Shown here in pieces: positions 8,283 to 17,496 of a stretch of 64,000 nt of DNA. The DNA comes from Rhodanobacter sp. C01 (GTDB taxonomy: Bacteria > Pseudomonadota > Gammaproteobacteria > Xanthomonadales > Rhodanobacteraceae), in NCBI RefSeq assembly GCF_002001045.1, contig NZ_MUNR01000010.1, positions 124,001 to 188,000 on the forward strand, written 5' to 3'. The notes under the pieces were generated by a model. It searched no databases. It was given only the letters and a program-made list of their open reading frames with translations, and was not told the DNA's origin. Positions within the stretch are counted from its first letter, which is position 1. Every line of letters begins with the position of its first letter. The position numbers were made by a program, and so were the translations under genes.

Positions 8283-9383
8283 TCAGCGTGTAGCGAGCGC
8301 CTTGCGGCCGATCGCCGGATCGTCGACAAAGAACGCATCGATGCCGGCATCGAGATAGACGCGGATCTGCGCGATCAGTCCGGCCTCGTTGAACGTCTTC
8401 GGATCGCTGCCCTGCCAGAAATCCTTCGCCAGGAACTGATTCTCCGGACGGAAGGTGTACGGATGCAGCTCCAGCCCTGCCGCATGCGCATCGTGCACCA
8501 GCGCGGTCGGCGTACCCAGATGGCCGTCAGCGGTGCGCGGGATGATCGCCTCGATATTCGGGCCGATCGCGTCCGCGTAACGCGCGATCTCGTGCAGGCC
8601 GGCTGGCTTCAGCATCTGGCCATAGCTGAGCTTGTCGCCCGCGATGACGACGTCGTAGGGCCGCTGATCGGCATCATCGATCAGCTGCAGCAGGCGGATG
8701 TTCGGATGAGCCTTGCCCAGCTTGCCGCGCAGATATTTGAGGTTGGCGATCTCGAACGACTGGATCTCCACCGGTGCCGTGCGCGTGTAGCTGTGCGCCG
8801 CCAGCGTGGCCAGCAGCTGGTCTTCCATCGGCAGGCCCAGCCGCTGGAAATAGCTGCCGTGCTTGATCTCCGGAATGATCCCGACCGGGTGGCCTACCAC
8901 CGCCGACTCCGCGGCGACGAAGTCGATGATCTCGTCCAGCGTGGGAACCTGGAACTCGCCGTCGTACTGCGTGCTGCGCAACTGCGGCAGACGTTCGCGG
9001 GTACGCAGCGTCTTCAGCTCGGCCAGGGTGAAATCCTCGGTGAACCAGCCGGTCTCGGCATGGCCATCGATTGTCTTGGTGGTCTTGCGCGCGGCGAACT
9101 CCGGATGATCGGCCACATCGGTGGTGCCGCCGATCTCGTTCTCGTGGCGCGCGACCATCACGCCGTCCTTGGTCATCACCAGGTCCGGCTCGACGAAGTC
9201 TGCGCCATCGGCGATCGCCTTGCCGTAGGAGGCCAGCGTGTGTTCCGGCCGCAACGCTGGCGCACCGCGATGGCCGATCACCAGCACCTTCGCGGCGAGC
9301 GGCTTTTCATGGGCGAACGCAGTGCTGGGAGACATGGCCGACATCCCGGTGACAAGGGCGACGGCCAAGCATAGATGCTTCAT
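8283..9383 (-). CDS. Exported glycerophosphodiester phosphodiesterase (GlpQ-like)
   Basis: A 366-residue protein with a signal peptide (MKHLCLAVALVTGMSAMS, start at 9383) followed by a GDPD TIM barrel. The catalytic signature GHRGAPALRPEHTLASY sits near residue 36, with the metal-binding E-x-D in ADFVEPDLVMTKDG and the second catalytic His in VARHE. The length and an insertion around residues 95-175 fit periplasmic GlpQ rather than short cytoplasmic UgpQ. It hydrolyses deacylated phospholipids to glycerol 3-phosphate plus alcohol. It lies between a TonB-dependent receptor gene upstream and a nucleotide phosphodiesterase gene downstream on the same strand, in a phosphate-scavenging context. 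Confidence 0.92.
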   Translation of the reverse strand: MKHLCLAVALVTGMSAMSPSTAFAHEKPLAAKVLVIGHRGAPALRPEHTLASYGKAIADGADFVEPDLVMTKDGVMVARHENEIGGTTDVADHPEFAARKTTKTIDGHAETGWFTEDFTLAELKTLRTRERLPQLRSTQYDGEFQVPTLDEIIDFVAAESAVVGHPVGIIPEIKHGSYFQRLGLPMEDQLLATLAAHSYTRTAPVEIQSFEIANLKYLRGKLGKAHPNIRLLQLIDDADQRPYDVVIAGDKLSYGQMLKPAGLHEIARYADAIGPNIEAIIPRTADGHLGTPTALVHDAHAAGLELHPYTFRPENQFLAKDFWQGSDPKTFNEAGLIAQIRVYLDAGIDAFFVDDPAIGRKALATR

Positions 9384-9465
9384 GGATTCACCCGGCATGC
9401 GTGCGGAACATGCCGTCATGCTGCACGATGCAGATGAAACCATGTTGACACCTGCGACCGGTCGG

Positions 9466-9495
9466 CGGCGGGTTGCCCGCATGGGCAACCCGCCG
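9466..9495 (-). terminator. Strong hairpin after the TonB receptor gene
   Basis: A perfect 13-bp inverted repeat (CGGCGGGTTGCCC and its complement) with a 4-base loop lies 26 bases past the receptor stop codon. No U-tract follows in the minus direction, so it may be a weak terminator or an mRNA-stabilising hairpin that separates receptor and glycerophosphodiesterase expression. Confidence 0.5.
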
Positions 9496-9521
9496 CGAGG
9501 CGGAGCCGGTCACGGGTGATC

Positions 9522-11948
9522 TCAGAACTTGCCGGAGATGCTGATGCCGAAGGTGCGCGGCGTACCCGGAATATACGTTGGCACGCCGAAATCCTCGCCG
9601 GTGTTGCCGCCGTCGATCAGGTATTTCTTGTTGGCGAGATTGCTGGCCCAGATACCCACATCCCAGCGCCCCTTGTCGAACGTCACGCCCGTGCGCAGGT
9701 TGAGCAGCCCGTAGCCGGCCTGCACGTAATCCGGATTGTTGTCGTCCTCGAAGTACACCTTCGAGCGCCAGGTGAAATTCGGGCGGAAGTAGAACGCCTT
9801 GTCGTTGTCGAGCGGGACATTCACCAGCAGGCCCAACGCGACCGAGTTGTCCGGCGCCAGGCGCAAATGGTTGCCGGCGTACTGCTGCGGGTCGCCGTCC
9901 TGGTCGGTCTTGTCGAAGCGGGCGTGCAGGTAGCTGTAATTGAGGAAGGCGCTGACATCGTCGGTGAAGGCCTGCTGCAACGAGGCCTCGAAGCCCGGCG
10001 CATGGGCACGGCCGGAGTTCACCGCGATGTACTGCCCGTTCTGGTACACCTGACTCTGGAAGTTGGTGTAGTTGTAGTAGAACGCGGACAGGTCATAGGC
10101 GAACTTGCCGGCGGCCGCCGAACCCTTGACGCCGATCTCGTAGTTCCACAGCGTCTCTGCCGGCAGCACCGCCTTGATGTAGCTGCCATCGGGATTGACG
10201 TTGAAGGTCAGCGCATCCGGCCGGCGGCCGCGCGACACGCTGGCATAGGCATTGATGTCGTCGTTGACGCGCCAGCTGCCGATCAGGCGGCCCACCAATG
10301 AATTGGTGCTCTTCGCGTTGGTGAGCATGCCGTTGGTCGGCGCGAACAGGTCATTGGGCGCTGTGATGCCGTTGACGCCAGCGCCGAACAGCGCCAGTGC
10401 CGGACCGATGCTGGCGGCGTTGGGTCCGGTGGCGTTGAACACCTGATACCCGGCGGTGATGTTTTCGCGCGACGCGCGCAGGCCGGCGGTGATGTCGAAG
10501 CTGTCGGTGACGTGGAAGGTGCCGTCCGCGAAGATTTCGTACGAACGCGTGCTTCCGTAGTTCTCGAAACCTTCGCTCTCGTTAGGATTCAGCGGCGTGT
10601 TGAGCAGCGGGATCGCACTGTACGGCTGGTTGGGCTGGAAGTTCGACGTCAGCAAGGGCGGATTGTTCGGGCCGAACAGCAGGTCGACCAGGCCTGGATC
10701 GAGGCCGCGTGCGATCGGCAGAATCGCCATCAGCAGGCTGCGCTCGTCGGTGTGGAAAGGCACCGCCTGGCTGCCGTTCTCGTAGAAGAAGTTGGCACCC
10801 ATGAAGCCGGTGAAACGGCCGCCGTTATCGAAGTTGAAGCGCACCTCCTGGCTGGCCTGGTGGCTGCGCGAGTGATTGCCGAAGTTGAGCATGTCGAGCT
10901 GCGAACCGTCGGCGTCGAACGATTCGGTGGAATTGAATTTGCGCAGGCCAGTGGTGGTGGACAGCGTCCAGTCGTCGCTGAGCTGGAAACTGCCCAGTGC
11001 GGCGAGACTGTAGATCTTGCGGCGGATGCCGAGCGCGGTGCCTTCGTTGAGGTCGGCCGGACCGAACACATTGGTCGAGCCCTGGCTGTCGGGCAGCAGG
11101 CTGCGGAAATCCGTGCCCGGCTGCGCATCGCGCTGGTAATTGGCAACCAGGTCGATGGCGCTCTGCTGGCCGGTCTTGATGTGCAGGCTGGCACGCAGCG
11201 CCTTGGTGTCCTCGCCATCGAGCGTGCCGCCGGCAAGGTTCTTGATGTAGCCATCATGCTGGCTGTCGTACACCGCCACGCGTGCATCCACATCGGCGCT
11301 GAGCGGTGTATTGAAGAAGCCGGTGAGCATGCGGCTGCTGTAATTGCCGAACTCGGTGGTGAAACCGCCTGAGGTGGTGTCGTTGGCCTTGTTGTCGATC
11401 AGCGACAGCGCACCGCTCTCAGCGCCCCGGCCGAACAGCGTGCCCTGCGGGCCACGCAGCACCTCGATGCGGTCCATGTCGTACAGCGCCACCACCGAAC
11501 CGACCGCACGGCTGATGTCCACGCCGTCCTGGAAGATCGACACCCGCCCGGGCGTGTTGGCCGAGGTGTCGTCGGAGGTAATGCCGCGTATCGCGATGCT
11601 CGGCGTGTTCGGGCTCTGCACCTGCACCTGCACGCCCGGCGCATAACGGCCGAGGTCATCCATGTGGGTGACACCAAGCGTCTTGAGAAACGCCCCCGAA
11701 TAGGCCGAGATCGAGATCGGCACGTCCTTTTCCTGCTGTTCACGCTTCTGCGCGGTCACCACGATCGTGTTCAGGCTGACGGCACTGGCCGGCGGCGATG
11801 CCGTGCTGGATGCCGCCGCCGGCGCATCGGGGCTGCCCGGCTGCGCATGCACCAGCAACGGAATCCCCAGCAGGACGGATGCAATGCACAGAGCGAGATT
11901 GCGGGGACGCGGCGTCCACAGCGTCTTGCCGGCGGTCTGGATCGACAT
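9522..11948 (-). CDS. TonB-dependent outer membrane receptor
   Basis: An 808-residue receptor. The ATG at 11948 is preceded by AAGGGG with good spacing and begins a signal peptide that ends near LLVHAQ. NTIVVTAQKREQQEKDVPIS is the usual TonB-box-proximal segment, followed by a plug domain (about 70-185, with RGPQGTLFGRGAESGALS) and a beta-barrel ending in phenylalanine (ISISGKF), as outer membrane proteins do. The style is that of proteobacterial receptors for nutrients other than siderophores. Glycerophosphodiesterase and phosphodiesterase genes follow on the same strand and another phosphodiesterase diverges from it, so an organophosphate substrate is a reasonable inference. Confidence 0.93.
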   Translation of the reverse strand: MSIQTAGKTLWTPRPRNLALCIASVLLGIPLLVHAQPGSPDAPAAASSTASPPASAVSLNTIVVTAQKREQQEKDVPISISAYSGAFLKTLGVTHMDDLGRYAPGVQVQVQSPNTPSIAIRGITSDDTSANTPGRVSIFQDGVDISRAVGSVVALYDMDRIEVLRGPQGTLFGRGAESGALSLIDNKANDTTSGGFTTEFGNYSSRMLTGFFNTPLSADVDARVAVYDSQHDGYIKNLAGGTLDGEDTKALRASLHIKTGQQSAIDLVANYQRDAQPGTDFRSLLPDSQGSTNVFGPADLNEGTALGIRRKIYSLAALGSFQLSDDWTLSTTTGLRKFNSTESFDADGSQLDMLNFGNHSRSHQASQEVRFNFDNGGRFTGFMGANFFYENGSQAVPFHTDERSLLMAILPIARGLDPGLVDLLFGPNNPPLLTSNFQPNQPYSAIPLLNTPLNPNESEGFENYGSTRSYEIFADGTFHVTDSFDITAGLRASRENITAGYQVFNATGPNAASIGPALALFGAGVNGITAPNDLFAPTNGMLTNAKSTNSLVGRLIGSWRVNDDINAYASVSRGRRPDALTFNVNPDGSYIKAVLPAETLWNYEIGVKGSAAAGKFAYDLSAFYYNYTNFQSQVYQNGQYIAVNSGRAHAPGFEASLQQAFTDDVSAFLNYSYLHARFDKTDQDGDPQQYAGNHLRLAPDNSVALGLLVNVPLDNDKAFYFRPNFTWRSKVYFEDDNNPDYVQAGYGLLNLRTGVTFDKGRWDVGIWASNLANKKYLIDGGNTGEDFGVPTYIPGTPRTFGISISGKF

Positions 11949-12126
11949 GTTTTCCCCTTGATGCCGCATGGAATGGCGAATCGAAGTTTGACCCGCCACG
12001 CTGCCCCGTGTCCATGACAGTCGTATGTCGCATGGCAGCATGAGGCGACCGGGCCGTATCTGGCGAGCTGCCTGGACAATTGCGCGCGTGTGATCATGGT
12101 CGCCAGCGACTGCAAACTGAAATATC

Positions 12127-12143
12127 CGACATGCAACATGTCG
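12127..12143. promoter_or_regulatory. Palindrome in divergent receptor/phosphodiesterase promoter region
   Basis: CGACATGCAACATGTCG is a perfect 7-3-7 inverted repeat, 26 bases before the start of the plus-strand phosphodiesterase gene and about 180 bases upstream of the divergent TonB receptor gene. It is placed like an operator; no regulator is evident nearby. Confidence 0.35.
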
Positions 12144-12168
12144 TGTTCACTGTCAGTCGGACTGATCC

Positions 12169-14145
12169 ATGACCACCGCGTTCCACCGCACGTCACTGCT
12201 CCTGCTCACCATCGCCCTGCTGGCCGCATCGCCGCGCACGCCCGCGGCAGCCACTGACGCGGGGCACCAACCGCACCGGGTGATCCTGTTCGTGTGGGAT
12301 GGCATGCGGCCGGATGCGATCAGCGCCGAGGACACGCCGAACCTGCTGGCGTTGGCGCAGCATGGCAGCCGCTTCGCGGACAACCACTCGACCTATCCGA
12401 CCTTCACCATGGCGAACGCGTCGAGCTTCGCCACCGGTGCATTCCTTGGCCCACTCGGCTTCTATGGCAACCGCTTCTGGGCACCGGGCGCCAGCGGCCC
12501 CAATGCCAAGGGCATGGCCGCGGATTTCCACGACCCGATCTACACCGAAGACTATGCCGTGCTGCGCGATCTCGACGCGCACTTCGATCATGAACTGCTC
12601 GAACTGCCCACCTTGTTCGCCGCTGCGCAGAAGGCCGGTTTGACCACGGCCGCGGTCGGCAAATCCGGCCCCGCGTTCCTGCAGGACTACAAGCAAGGCG
12701 GCGTGATCCTCGACGAGAACACCGCGCTGCCGCTGGCGTTCGCCAGGGAACTGCAACAGGCCGGCTATCCATTGCCTGCGCATGCCGCCAACACCTATCC
12801 ATCCGACCAGCTCAGCCTGCGCGAGGACAACGACTCGCCCACCGAGCAGGGCAAGATGGTGACGCTGAAGGATGGCGTGACGGCGGATGCCACCGCCGCT
12901 GCCGAGACCACGCCAGCGCCGGCCAACGCCTGGATGATGAAGGTGTATCTGGACGTGATCCTGCCGAGGCACCGGCCCGATCTCAGCGTGGTGTGGCTGC
13001 GCAACCCGGACACCACCCAGCATCTTTATGGCGTCGGCTCGCCGGAATTCCATCTCGCGCTGAAGGCGCAGGATGAATTGCTCGGTCAGTTCGAAGCGCG
13101 TCTGCAGCAACTCGGCATGGCGCAGGACACCGACATCATCGTGGTCTCCGACCACGGTCACAGCAATATCGCCGGCCCACGTGACCTGTTCCCGCTGCGC
13201 CAGATCAATGACGGCCGCGTAGCCGGCATCGACAATGACTGGGGCTACTCGGTCTCCGGCGGCATCCGTCTGGCCGATCAGCTCAGCCAAGCCGGCTTCA
13301 CCGCGTTCGACGGTTTCGGCTGCATGTACGTACCGGTGATGAGCGGGCTGCGTGCCGACGGCAGCCCGCTGCAACCAACCCGCTACGACGATGATGGCCA
13401 TCTGTGCGGCAAGCCCGGCCCGTACACCACGCCGAATTATGTGCTGCCCGAACAGTTGCCGAAAGGTGCGCTGGTGCTCGCGCCGAATGGTGGCACCGAA
13501 TATTTCTACCAGCCCGAGCACGATGCAGCCCTGATCAGACGCACGGTGCGCTTCCTGCAGTCACGCGAGTACATCGGCGCGATCTTCGTGGCGAAACGCT
13601 ACGGCGACATCCCCGGCACCCTGCCGGCGGAAAGCGTGCATCTGGAGAACGCCGCGCGCGGACCGGACATCATCATCAGCTACGCCTGGGACGCCGACGC
13701 GGTGATCCAGGGCTTCCGTGGCACCGAATACGCCAGTCAGGCAAACGAACGCGGCGAGCACGGCAGCTTCAGTCCGATCGACGTGCACAACACCTTGCTC
13801 GCCGTCGGCCCCGGCTTCCAGCAAGGCTTCAACGATCCGCTGCCGAGCGGCAACGTCGACGTTGCTCCCACCATCGCCGCCCTGCTTGGACTATCGCTAC
13901 CGAAGGCACAAGGCCGCGTGCTGCACGAGGCCCTGGCCGGCACACTGGCGCGACCGCTGACCGATTACCACGTAATGCCGACCATGTTGCAACCGAAACA
14001 GCCGGCGACCGATCTGCACATGCAGCGCGTCGACGGCAGTGCACTGCAGGCCACCCGTTTCGATTTCACCGTGCAACTCAAACAGCTCAACAGCGATGGC
14101 AAGAGCTGGACCTACTTCGACCAGGCCGGCCCCGAGCGCCAGTGA
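12169..14145 (+). CDS. Exported alkaline-phosphatase-superfamily phosphodiesterase
   Basis: A 658-residue secreted enzyme with a signal peptide (HRTSLLLLTIALLAASPRT) and the type I phosphodiesterase/nucleotide pyrophosphatase fold. The first metal Asp is in LFVWDGMRPD (about residue 44), the nucleophile Thr in STYPTFTMANASS (about 83), the metal Asp-His in VVSDHGHSN (about 325) and the last His in ERGEHGSF (about 530). It is larger than the sister enzyme at 6859-8199, with an inserted middle region. It diverges from the TonB receptor, suggesting shared control. The substrate could be nucleotides, phospholipid head groups or other phosphodiesters; specificity cannot be told from sequence. Confidence 0.88.
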   Translation: MTTAFHRTSLLLLTIALLAASPRTPAAATDAGHQPHRVILFVWDGMRPDAISAEDTPNLLALAQHGSRFADNHSTYPTFTMANASSFATGAFLGPLGFYGNRFWAPGASGPNAKGMAADFHDPIYTEDYAVLRDLDAHFDHELLELPTLFAAAQKAGLTTAAVGKSGPAFLQDYKQGGVILDENTALPLAFARELQQAGYPLPAHAANTYPSDQLSLREDNDSPTEQGKMVTLKDGVTADATAAAETTPAPANAWMMKVYLDVILPRHRPDLSVVWLRNPDTTQHLYGVGSPEFHLALKAQDELLGQFEARLQQLGMAQDTDIIVVSDHGHSNIAGPRDLFPLRQINDGRVAGIDNDWGYSVSGGIRLADQLSQAGFTAFDGFGCMYVPVMSGLRADGSPLQPTRYDDDGHLCGKPGPYTTPNYVLPEQLPKGALVLAPNGGTEYFYQPEHDAALIRRTVRFLQSREYIGAIFVAKRYGDIPGTLPAESVHLENAARGPDIIISYAWDADAVIQGFRGTEYASQANERGEHGSFSPIDVHNTLLAVGPGFQQGFNDPLPSGNVDVAPTIAALLGLSLPKAQGRVLHEALAGTLARPLTDYHVMPTMLQPKQPATDLHMQRVDGSALQATRFDFTVQLKQLNSDGKSWTYFDQAGPERQ

Positions 14146-14308
14146 CAGGTGTGCCCGCCGTGCGATGCCGACAATCGCCCGAAGGCATCGCAGGCGGACA
14201 TTCCAACTTGGCTGCTCATGTTCCGCGTACCGGACGGCCGACCAACCATCATCGTGAACCCTGGGCCTGTGCGACAATGCGGCCTCAAGCAAGCCACCCG
14301 CCCAGCCC

Positions 14309-14569
14309 ATGACCGCTCCCAAAGACGCATTTCGACGTTTTCAGGAAGAACTCGCCGCGCTCGACAGCAACAACGAGCCACCGTCATCGAAGACACCCAG
14401 CCTCACCCGACTCGACCATGCCCGGGCCGACTTCCTTGCCTTGCGCAAACGCTACGGACTGACCGTCGCCGATGTGATTGCCTTCTTTCCCGAAGAAGAA
14501 GGCATCGCCTACCTGCAGCAACTCATTGTCGCGAACGAAACCAGGGCACCCCGGACAAGGAAGCGCTGA
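14309..14569 (+). CDS. Small uncharacterised soluble protein
   Basis: An 86-residue protein I do not recognise. It is charged, with an acidic proline/serine-rich stretch near residues 20-30, a helical middle (LDHARADFLALRKRYGL, about 35-51), a possible second helix (GIAYLQQLIVAN) and a basic tail (RAPRTRKR). There is no signal peptide or membrane segment. The start follows a 160-base gap after the phosphodiesterase gene. Codon use resembles the neighbours, and the region has no better frame on either strand. The basic tail would allow nucleic-acid contact, but that is speculation. Confidence 0.6.
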   Translation: MTAPKDAFRRFQEELAALDSNNEPPSSKTPSLTRLDHARADFLALRKRYGLTVADVIAFFPEEEGIAYLQQLIVANETRAPRTRKR

Positions 14570-14668
14570 GGCAACCGCAGGAACTACATCCGCCTGCATG
14601 AAAAGCGCGTAAGATCGGCTACGGATCCACCTCGCAGGGATGCACTCCTCGCCAATGGGGGTACCGTC

Positions 14669-15040
14669 ATGATCCGCCTGATTCTTGCCACCCTGCTTGT
14701 AACCCTGGCACTCGACGCACAAGCGGCACCCGATACGTGCCGCGTCACCGGCACCGCCTACGATTATGCAGGGGTCCCGCTACCCAGCGCCGTGATCCGC
14801 CTGATCGACCGGCAAACGCGGCAGACCGCTTATCAAGAGACCGATGCGAGTGCTGCATTCGCGTTCGCCGACTTGCCTGCAGACAGCAGCGGGCTGCGTT
14901 ATCAGCTCGATGTACTGAGCCCGGCTGCCGAAGTCACCGGCAGCCACATTCCCACGCGCTCCGTGCTCGGTATTGCGCCGGGCTTTGCCTGCGGCGCGGG
15001 CCAGGGCGTGCATGCGGATGTAAGGGTCGCAGTGCGCTGA
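14669..15040 (+). CDS. Exported protein with carboxypeptidase-regulatory-like (beta-sandwich) fold
   Basis: A 123-residue protein with a clear signal peptide (MIRLILATLLVTLALDAQA). The mature part reads like a single transthyretin/carboxypeptidase-D-type repeat: CRVTGTAYDYAGVPLPSAVI is the typical G-x-V-x-D-x-x-G-x-P-l-x-x-A-x-V pattern, followed by T-D-A-S-A-A-F-A-F-A-D-L-P, the 'sDadGrF.f..lp' equivalent. Two cysteines (about 24 and 109) could form a disulfide. The function is unknown; such domains serve in adhesion or binding. A GGGG motif lies 15 bases upstream of the ATG. The stop lies 12 bases from the stop of the convergent next gene. Confidence 0.7.
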   Translation: MIRLILATLLVTLALDAQAAPDTCRVTGTAYDYAGVPLPSAVIRLIDRQTRQTAYQETDASAAFAFADLPADSSGLRYQLDVLSPAAEVTGSHIPTRSVLGIAPGFACGAGQGVHADVRVAVR

Positions 15041-15052
15041 CCGTACAGCTCG

Positions 15053-15400
15053 CTAGCGCGAACCACGCACGCTGCAACCTGCCCCGTACAGGTCGCGATA
15101 CACCTGGCTCACGCACTCCTCCAGCTCGCCGCCCTGACGGGACTTGCTGAAGGCGTCGTTGATCTGCTTTTCGGCCTGATGCAAGTTGCGCAGGAATCGC
15201 CTGGTCTCGTCCGAGAGACCGAGTTTGGCCATCTGTTGTTCAAGACCTGTTTCATCACCGGCCGTCCTTGCGAGCTGATTTTGCGACGGAGTTTCGGTGA
15301 GCATGGGCGTGCCGGAGGTGGTGTCGTTCATGACAGTCACCAAGCAAGACACCTGCCAGCGCCCCGGCATGACCGCCAACATGCCGGACTGCATGGCCAT
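15053..15400 (-). CDS. Small uncharacterised protein
   Basis: An open frame of up to 115 residues that I cannot assign. The C-terminal two thirds look like a real soluble helical protein (SDETRRFLRNLHQAEKQI, then ELEECVSQVYRDLYGAGC with two cysteines). The N-terminus is uncertain: starts at 15400, 15394, 15331 and 15301 are all possible and none has a convincing ribosome-binding site. The first 23 residues of the longest form do not look like a good signal peptide. The gene converges on the exported protein gene at 14669-15040, with 12 bases between the stops. Confidence 0.45.
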   Translation of the reverse strand: MAMQSGMLAVMPGRWQVSCLVTVMNDTTSGTPMLTETPSQNQLARTAGDETGLEQQMAKLGLSDETRRFLRNLHQAEKQINDAFSKSRQGGELEECVSQVYRDLYGAGCSVRGSR

Positions 15401-15548
15401 TGTTCCCGCATGCCGGGAAATATGGTCATATCAACGGGTTCGACACGCTGCACGTGCATCAGGCGAAACAGTTACTGCGCAATCGCCCGGGCCGATCCCG
15501 TGCCGGAGTACGACGCAAACTGTCCGGCGTGACACCCAGGGTCAACAA

Positions 15549-15567
15549 GGGCACTGCATGCGTGCCC
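15549..15567 (-). terminator. Short hairpin downstream of the LTA-synthase-type gene
   Basis: GGGCAC and GTGCCC flank a seven-base loop, 25 bases after the stop codon of the minus-strand gene, followed in the transcript by CTTGTTG. It is a short stem with a poor U-run, so only a weak terminator candidate. Confidence 0.3.
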
Positions 15568-15591
15568 GGTCGCGGGGCGCCAAACTATCCG

Positions 15592-17301
15592 TTACTGATA
15601 CACATGCAGCCGCCCGAAGGTCCATGCGTGATAGGACTCGATCAGACCGGGTATGCGGCAGTCGTCGTACAGCCCGTTGCAGCGCGCGCGCAACACCGTC
15701 TCCGCGGAGAAGTACGGATCCTTCGGCAGGCCAGCAGCCTGCAGCACCATGCTCGGCAGGAACGCGATATCGAGCATCGGATAGCTCGGCAGCGCCGGAC
15801 CGGCGAAGTTGCTCTTGATCATGTAGTAGGTGAGGTAGTCACGGTACGGCTGCAGTGGCTGGGGCAATGTGCGATCCAGGCCGCGGATCAGCCCATCGAA
15901 CGATGGCTGGTGGTCGCCGAAATGCACCAGCAAGGTCGGCTGTTCACGGTCGAGGAAGTCGTGCTCCAGACCGCTCATCGCCACATCGGAATCGTGCAGG
16001 CGCGACAGGTAGGTATCGAAGTTGAGCGCCGGCGTCGGCTTCAGGCCGTGCAGCAGGTTCTGGAACGGCACCGGCAGGGTCGACATCGGATCGTCGTGCG
16101 GCCCGTGCTGGTTGATCGTCAGGATCATCACGAACACCGGCTGGCCCGGCTTCTTCACCTTGTCGTAGATGCGCTTGGCCGCATCGAACATCTGCTTGTC
16201 GGTCTCGTCCCATTCGTCCAGGCCGAGTTCGTTGACGTCGTACATGTGATCGAAGCCGTACGCCGTATACGCGTTGCGGCCATTGATGAAGCCGCCATCG
16301 GTGGGATAGATCGCGATGGTGAGATAGCCGAGCCGACGCAGCTGCAGCGCCAGTGCATCGTGCACGTGCGGTGCCAGCACAAACGGCGCATACATGCCGC
16401 CCGCGCCGAAGATGTCCTGCGGCATGCCGGTGAGCGTGGCGAATTCGCTGACCCAGGTGCCACCGCCGAAGGTATGCGTGCGCAGCACGCCGGTGCCGCG
16501 GGTGCGTGCATCGGTCTGGAACATCGTCAGGTGACAGGCCGGCACGGTGCATACGGTGTAGTTGGACGGATCGAAGGTGCTCTCCTCCAGCACCTGCACG
16601 ATGTCCGGATACGGTGGCTGCGCGGTGCCCGGCTCGCCTGCCGCGGTCGAGCCCCACTGCTGCTCGGCGACGGCATCGCTCGCCATCGCCGGCAGCGTCA
16701 CGGCTGAATCGCGGAAATTGATGAAGAAGTTGGTCAGTTGCGCGTCGTCGGACATCTTCTCCCACACATTGCGCGAATGCACCCGTGCAAACGGCCCGGC
16801 AGGCAACATGCACAGCCAGAACGCGAACACGCCGAGCGCGATGCCGCCGGCGCGCAGGCCCAGTGCCGGCCAGCGTCGCAGACCAGCCAGCATGCGCCAG
16901 TCCCAGCGCCATACCAGGTAAAGCAGCGGTGGCACCACCACGCAGATGCCGATCCCCAGCCCATACAGATGCGGGTAATGACGCAGCGTATCCACCAGGC
17001 TGGTACTGGCGTAATAGATGAAGTCCGACGGCAGCAGCTGCGATTCGAGATAGCGCTCCTTCAACTCGGAAATGAAACGCAGCGCGACGAATAATCCGCC
17101 ACCTATCACCAACGCACTGGCAAAGCGCCCGAACACGGACAGCAGCACGACGACCGTGGACAGCATCAGGCCCGCAACGAAGACCTGCTGCACGGGCTCC
17201 GGTTCGCGCAGCGCGGTGAGCGCGAGGCAGCCGGCGAAAAACACCAGCGCGCACAGCGACACCACACGACCACGTGTGAAATGCAAGGAGATTCGACGCA
17301 T
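15592..17301 (-). CDS. LTA-synthase-type membrane-anchored sulfatase-fold transferase
   Basis: A 569-residue protein. The ATG at 17301 follows AGGGGG; the longer open frame to 17430 is rejected because it would precede the first membrane helix with a charged non-homologous tail. About five N-terminal transmembrane helices (residues 10-185) precede a periplasmic sulfatase-superfamily domain. Motifs include VQVLEESTFDPSNY (metal-binding Glu, about 248), FGGGTWVSEFATLTG (probable Thr nucleophile, about 301) and VHFGDHQPSF (metal Asp-His). Relatives include lipoteichoic-acid synthase, OpgB and phosphoethanolamine transferases, so transfer of a phospho-head-group onto an envelope molecule is likely. 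It diverges from the 5'-nucleotidase gene. Confidence 0.85.
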   Translation of the reverse strand: MRRISLHFTRGRVVSLCALVFFAGCLALTALREPEPVQQVFVAGLMLSTVVVLLSVFGRFASALVIGGGLFVALRFISELKERYLESQLLPSDFIYYASTSLVDTLRHYPHLYGLGIGICVVVPPLLYLVWRWDWRMLAGLRRWPALGLRAGGIALGVFAFWLCMLPAGPFARVHSRNVWEKMSDDAQLTNFFINFRDSAVTLPAMASDAVAEQQWGSTAAGEPGTAQPPYPDIVQVLEESTFDPSNYTVCTVPACHLTMFQTDARTRGTGVLRTHTFGGGTWVSEFATLTGMPQDIFGAGGMYAPFVLAPHVHDALALQLRRLGYLTIAIYPTDGGFINGRNAYTAYGFDHMYDVNELGLDEWDETDKQMFDAAKRIYDKVKKPGQPVFVMILTINQHGPHDDPMSTLPVPFQNLLHGLKPTPALNFDTYLSRLHDSDVAMSGLEHDFLDREQPTLLVHFGDHQPSFDGLIRGLDRTLPQPLQPYRDYLTYYMIKSNFAGPALPSYPMLDIAFLPSMVLQAAGLPKDPYFSAETVLRARCNGLYDDCRIPGLIESYHAWTFGRLHVYQ

Positions 17302-17496
17302 CAGTGGAAAGTCCCCCTGTAAGGACCCGGTATGCCATGAGATGCGCCATCTTACGGTCTTGCACCGGCAACCGGCGGTTTGCCCGGCACACCGTTCCAC
17401 CGGCGTTGGGTTTTGCCGCCTTCGATGCAAGGCAAAGGGTCACCCCGATCTGTTAGTTTTCACGGTCTGAACCCGCACGCGCCCCACGGAACCGCC

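Noticed and set aside
11985-12010. Possible Pho box (CTGTCAT on the minus strand) upstream of the TonB receptor
   Set aside because: Only one half-site is present; no second CTGTCAT-like copy lies 11 bases away, so it does not meet the PhoB tandem-repeat pattern.
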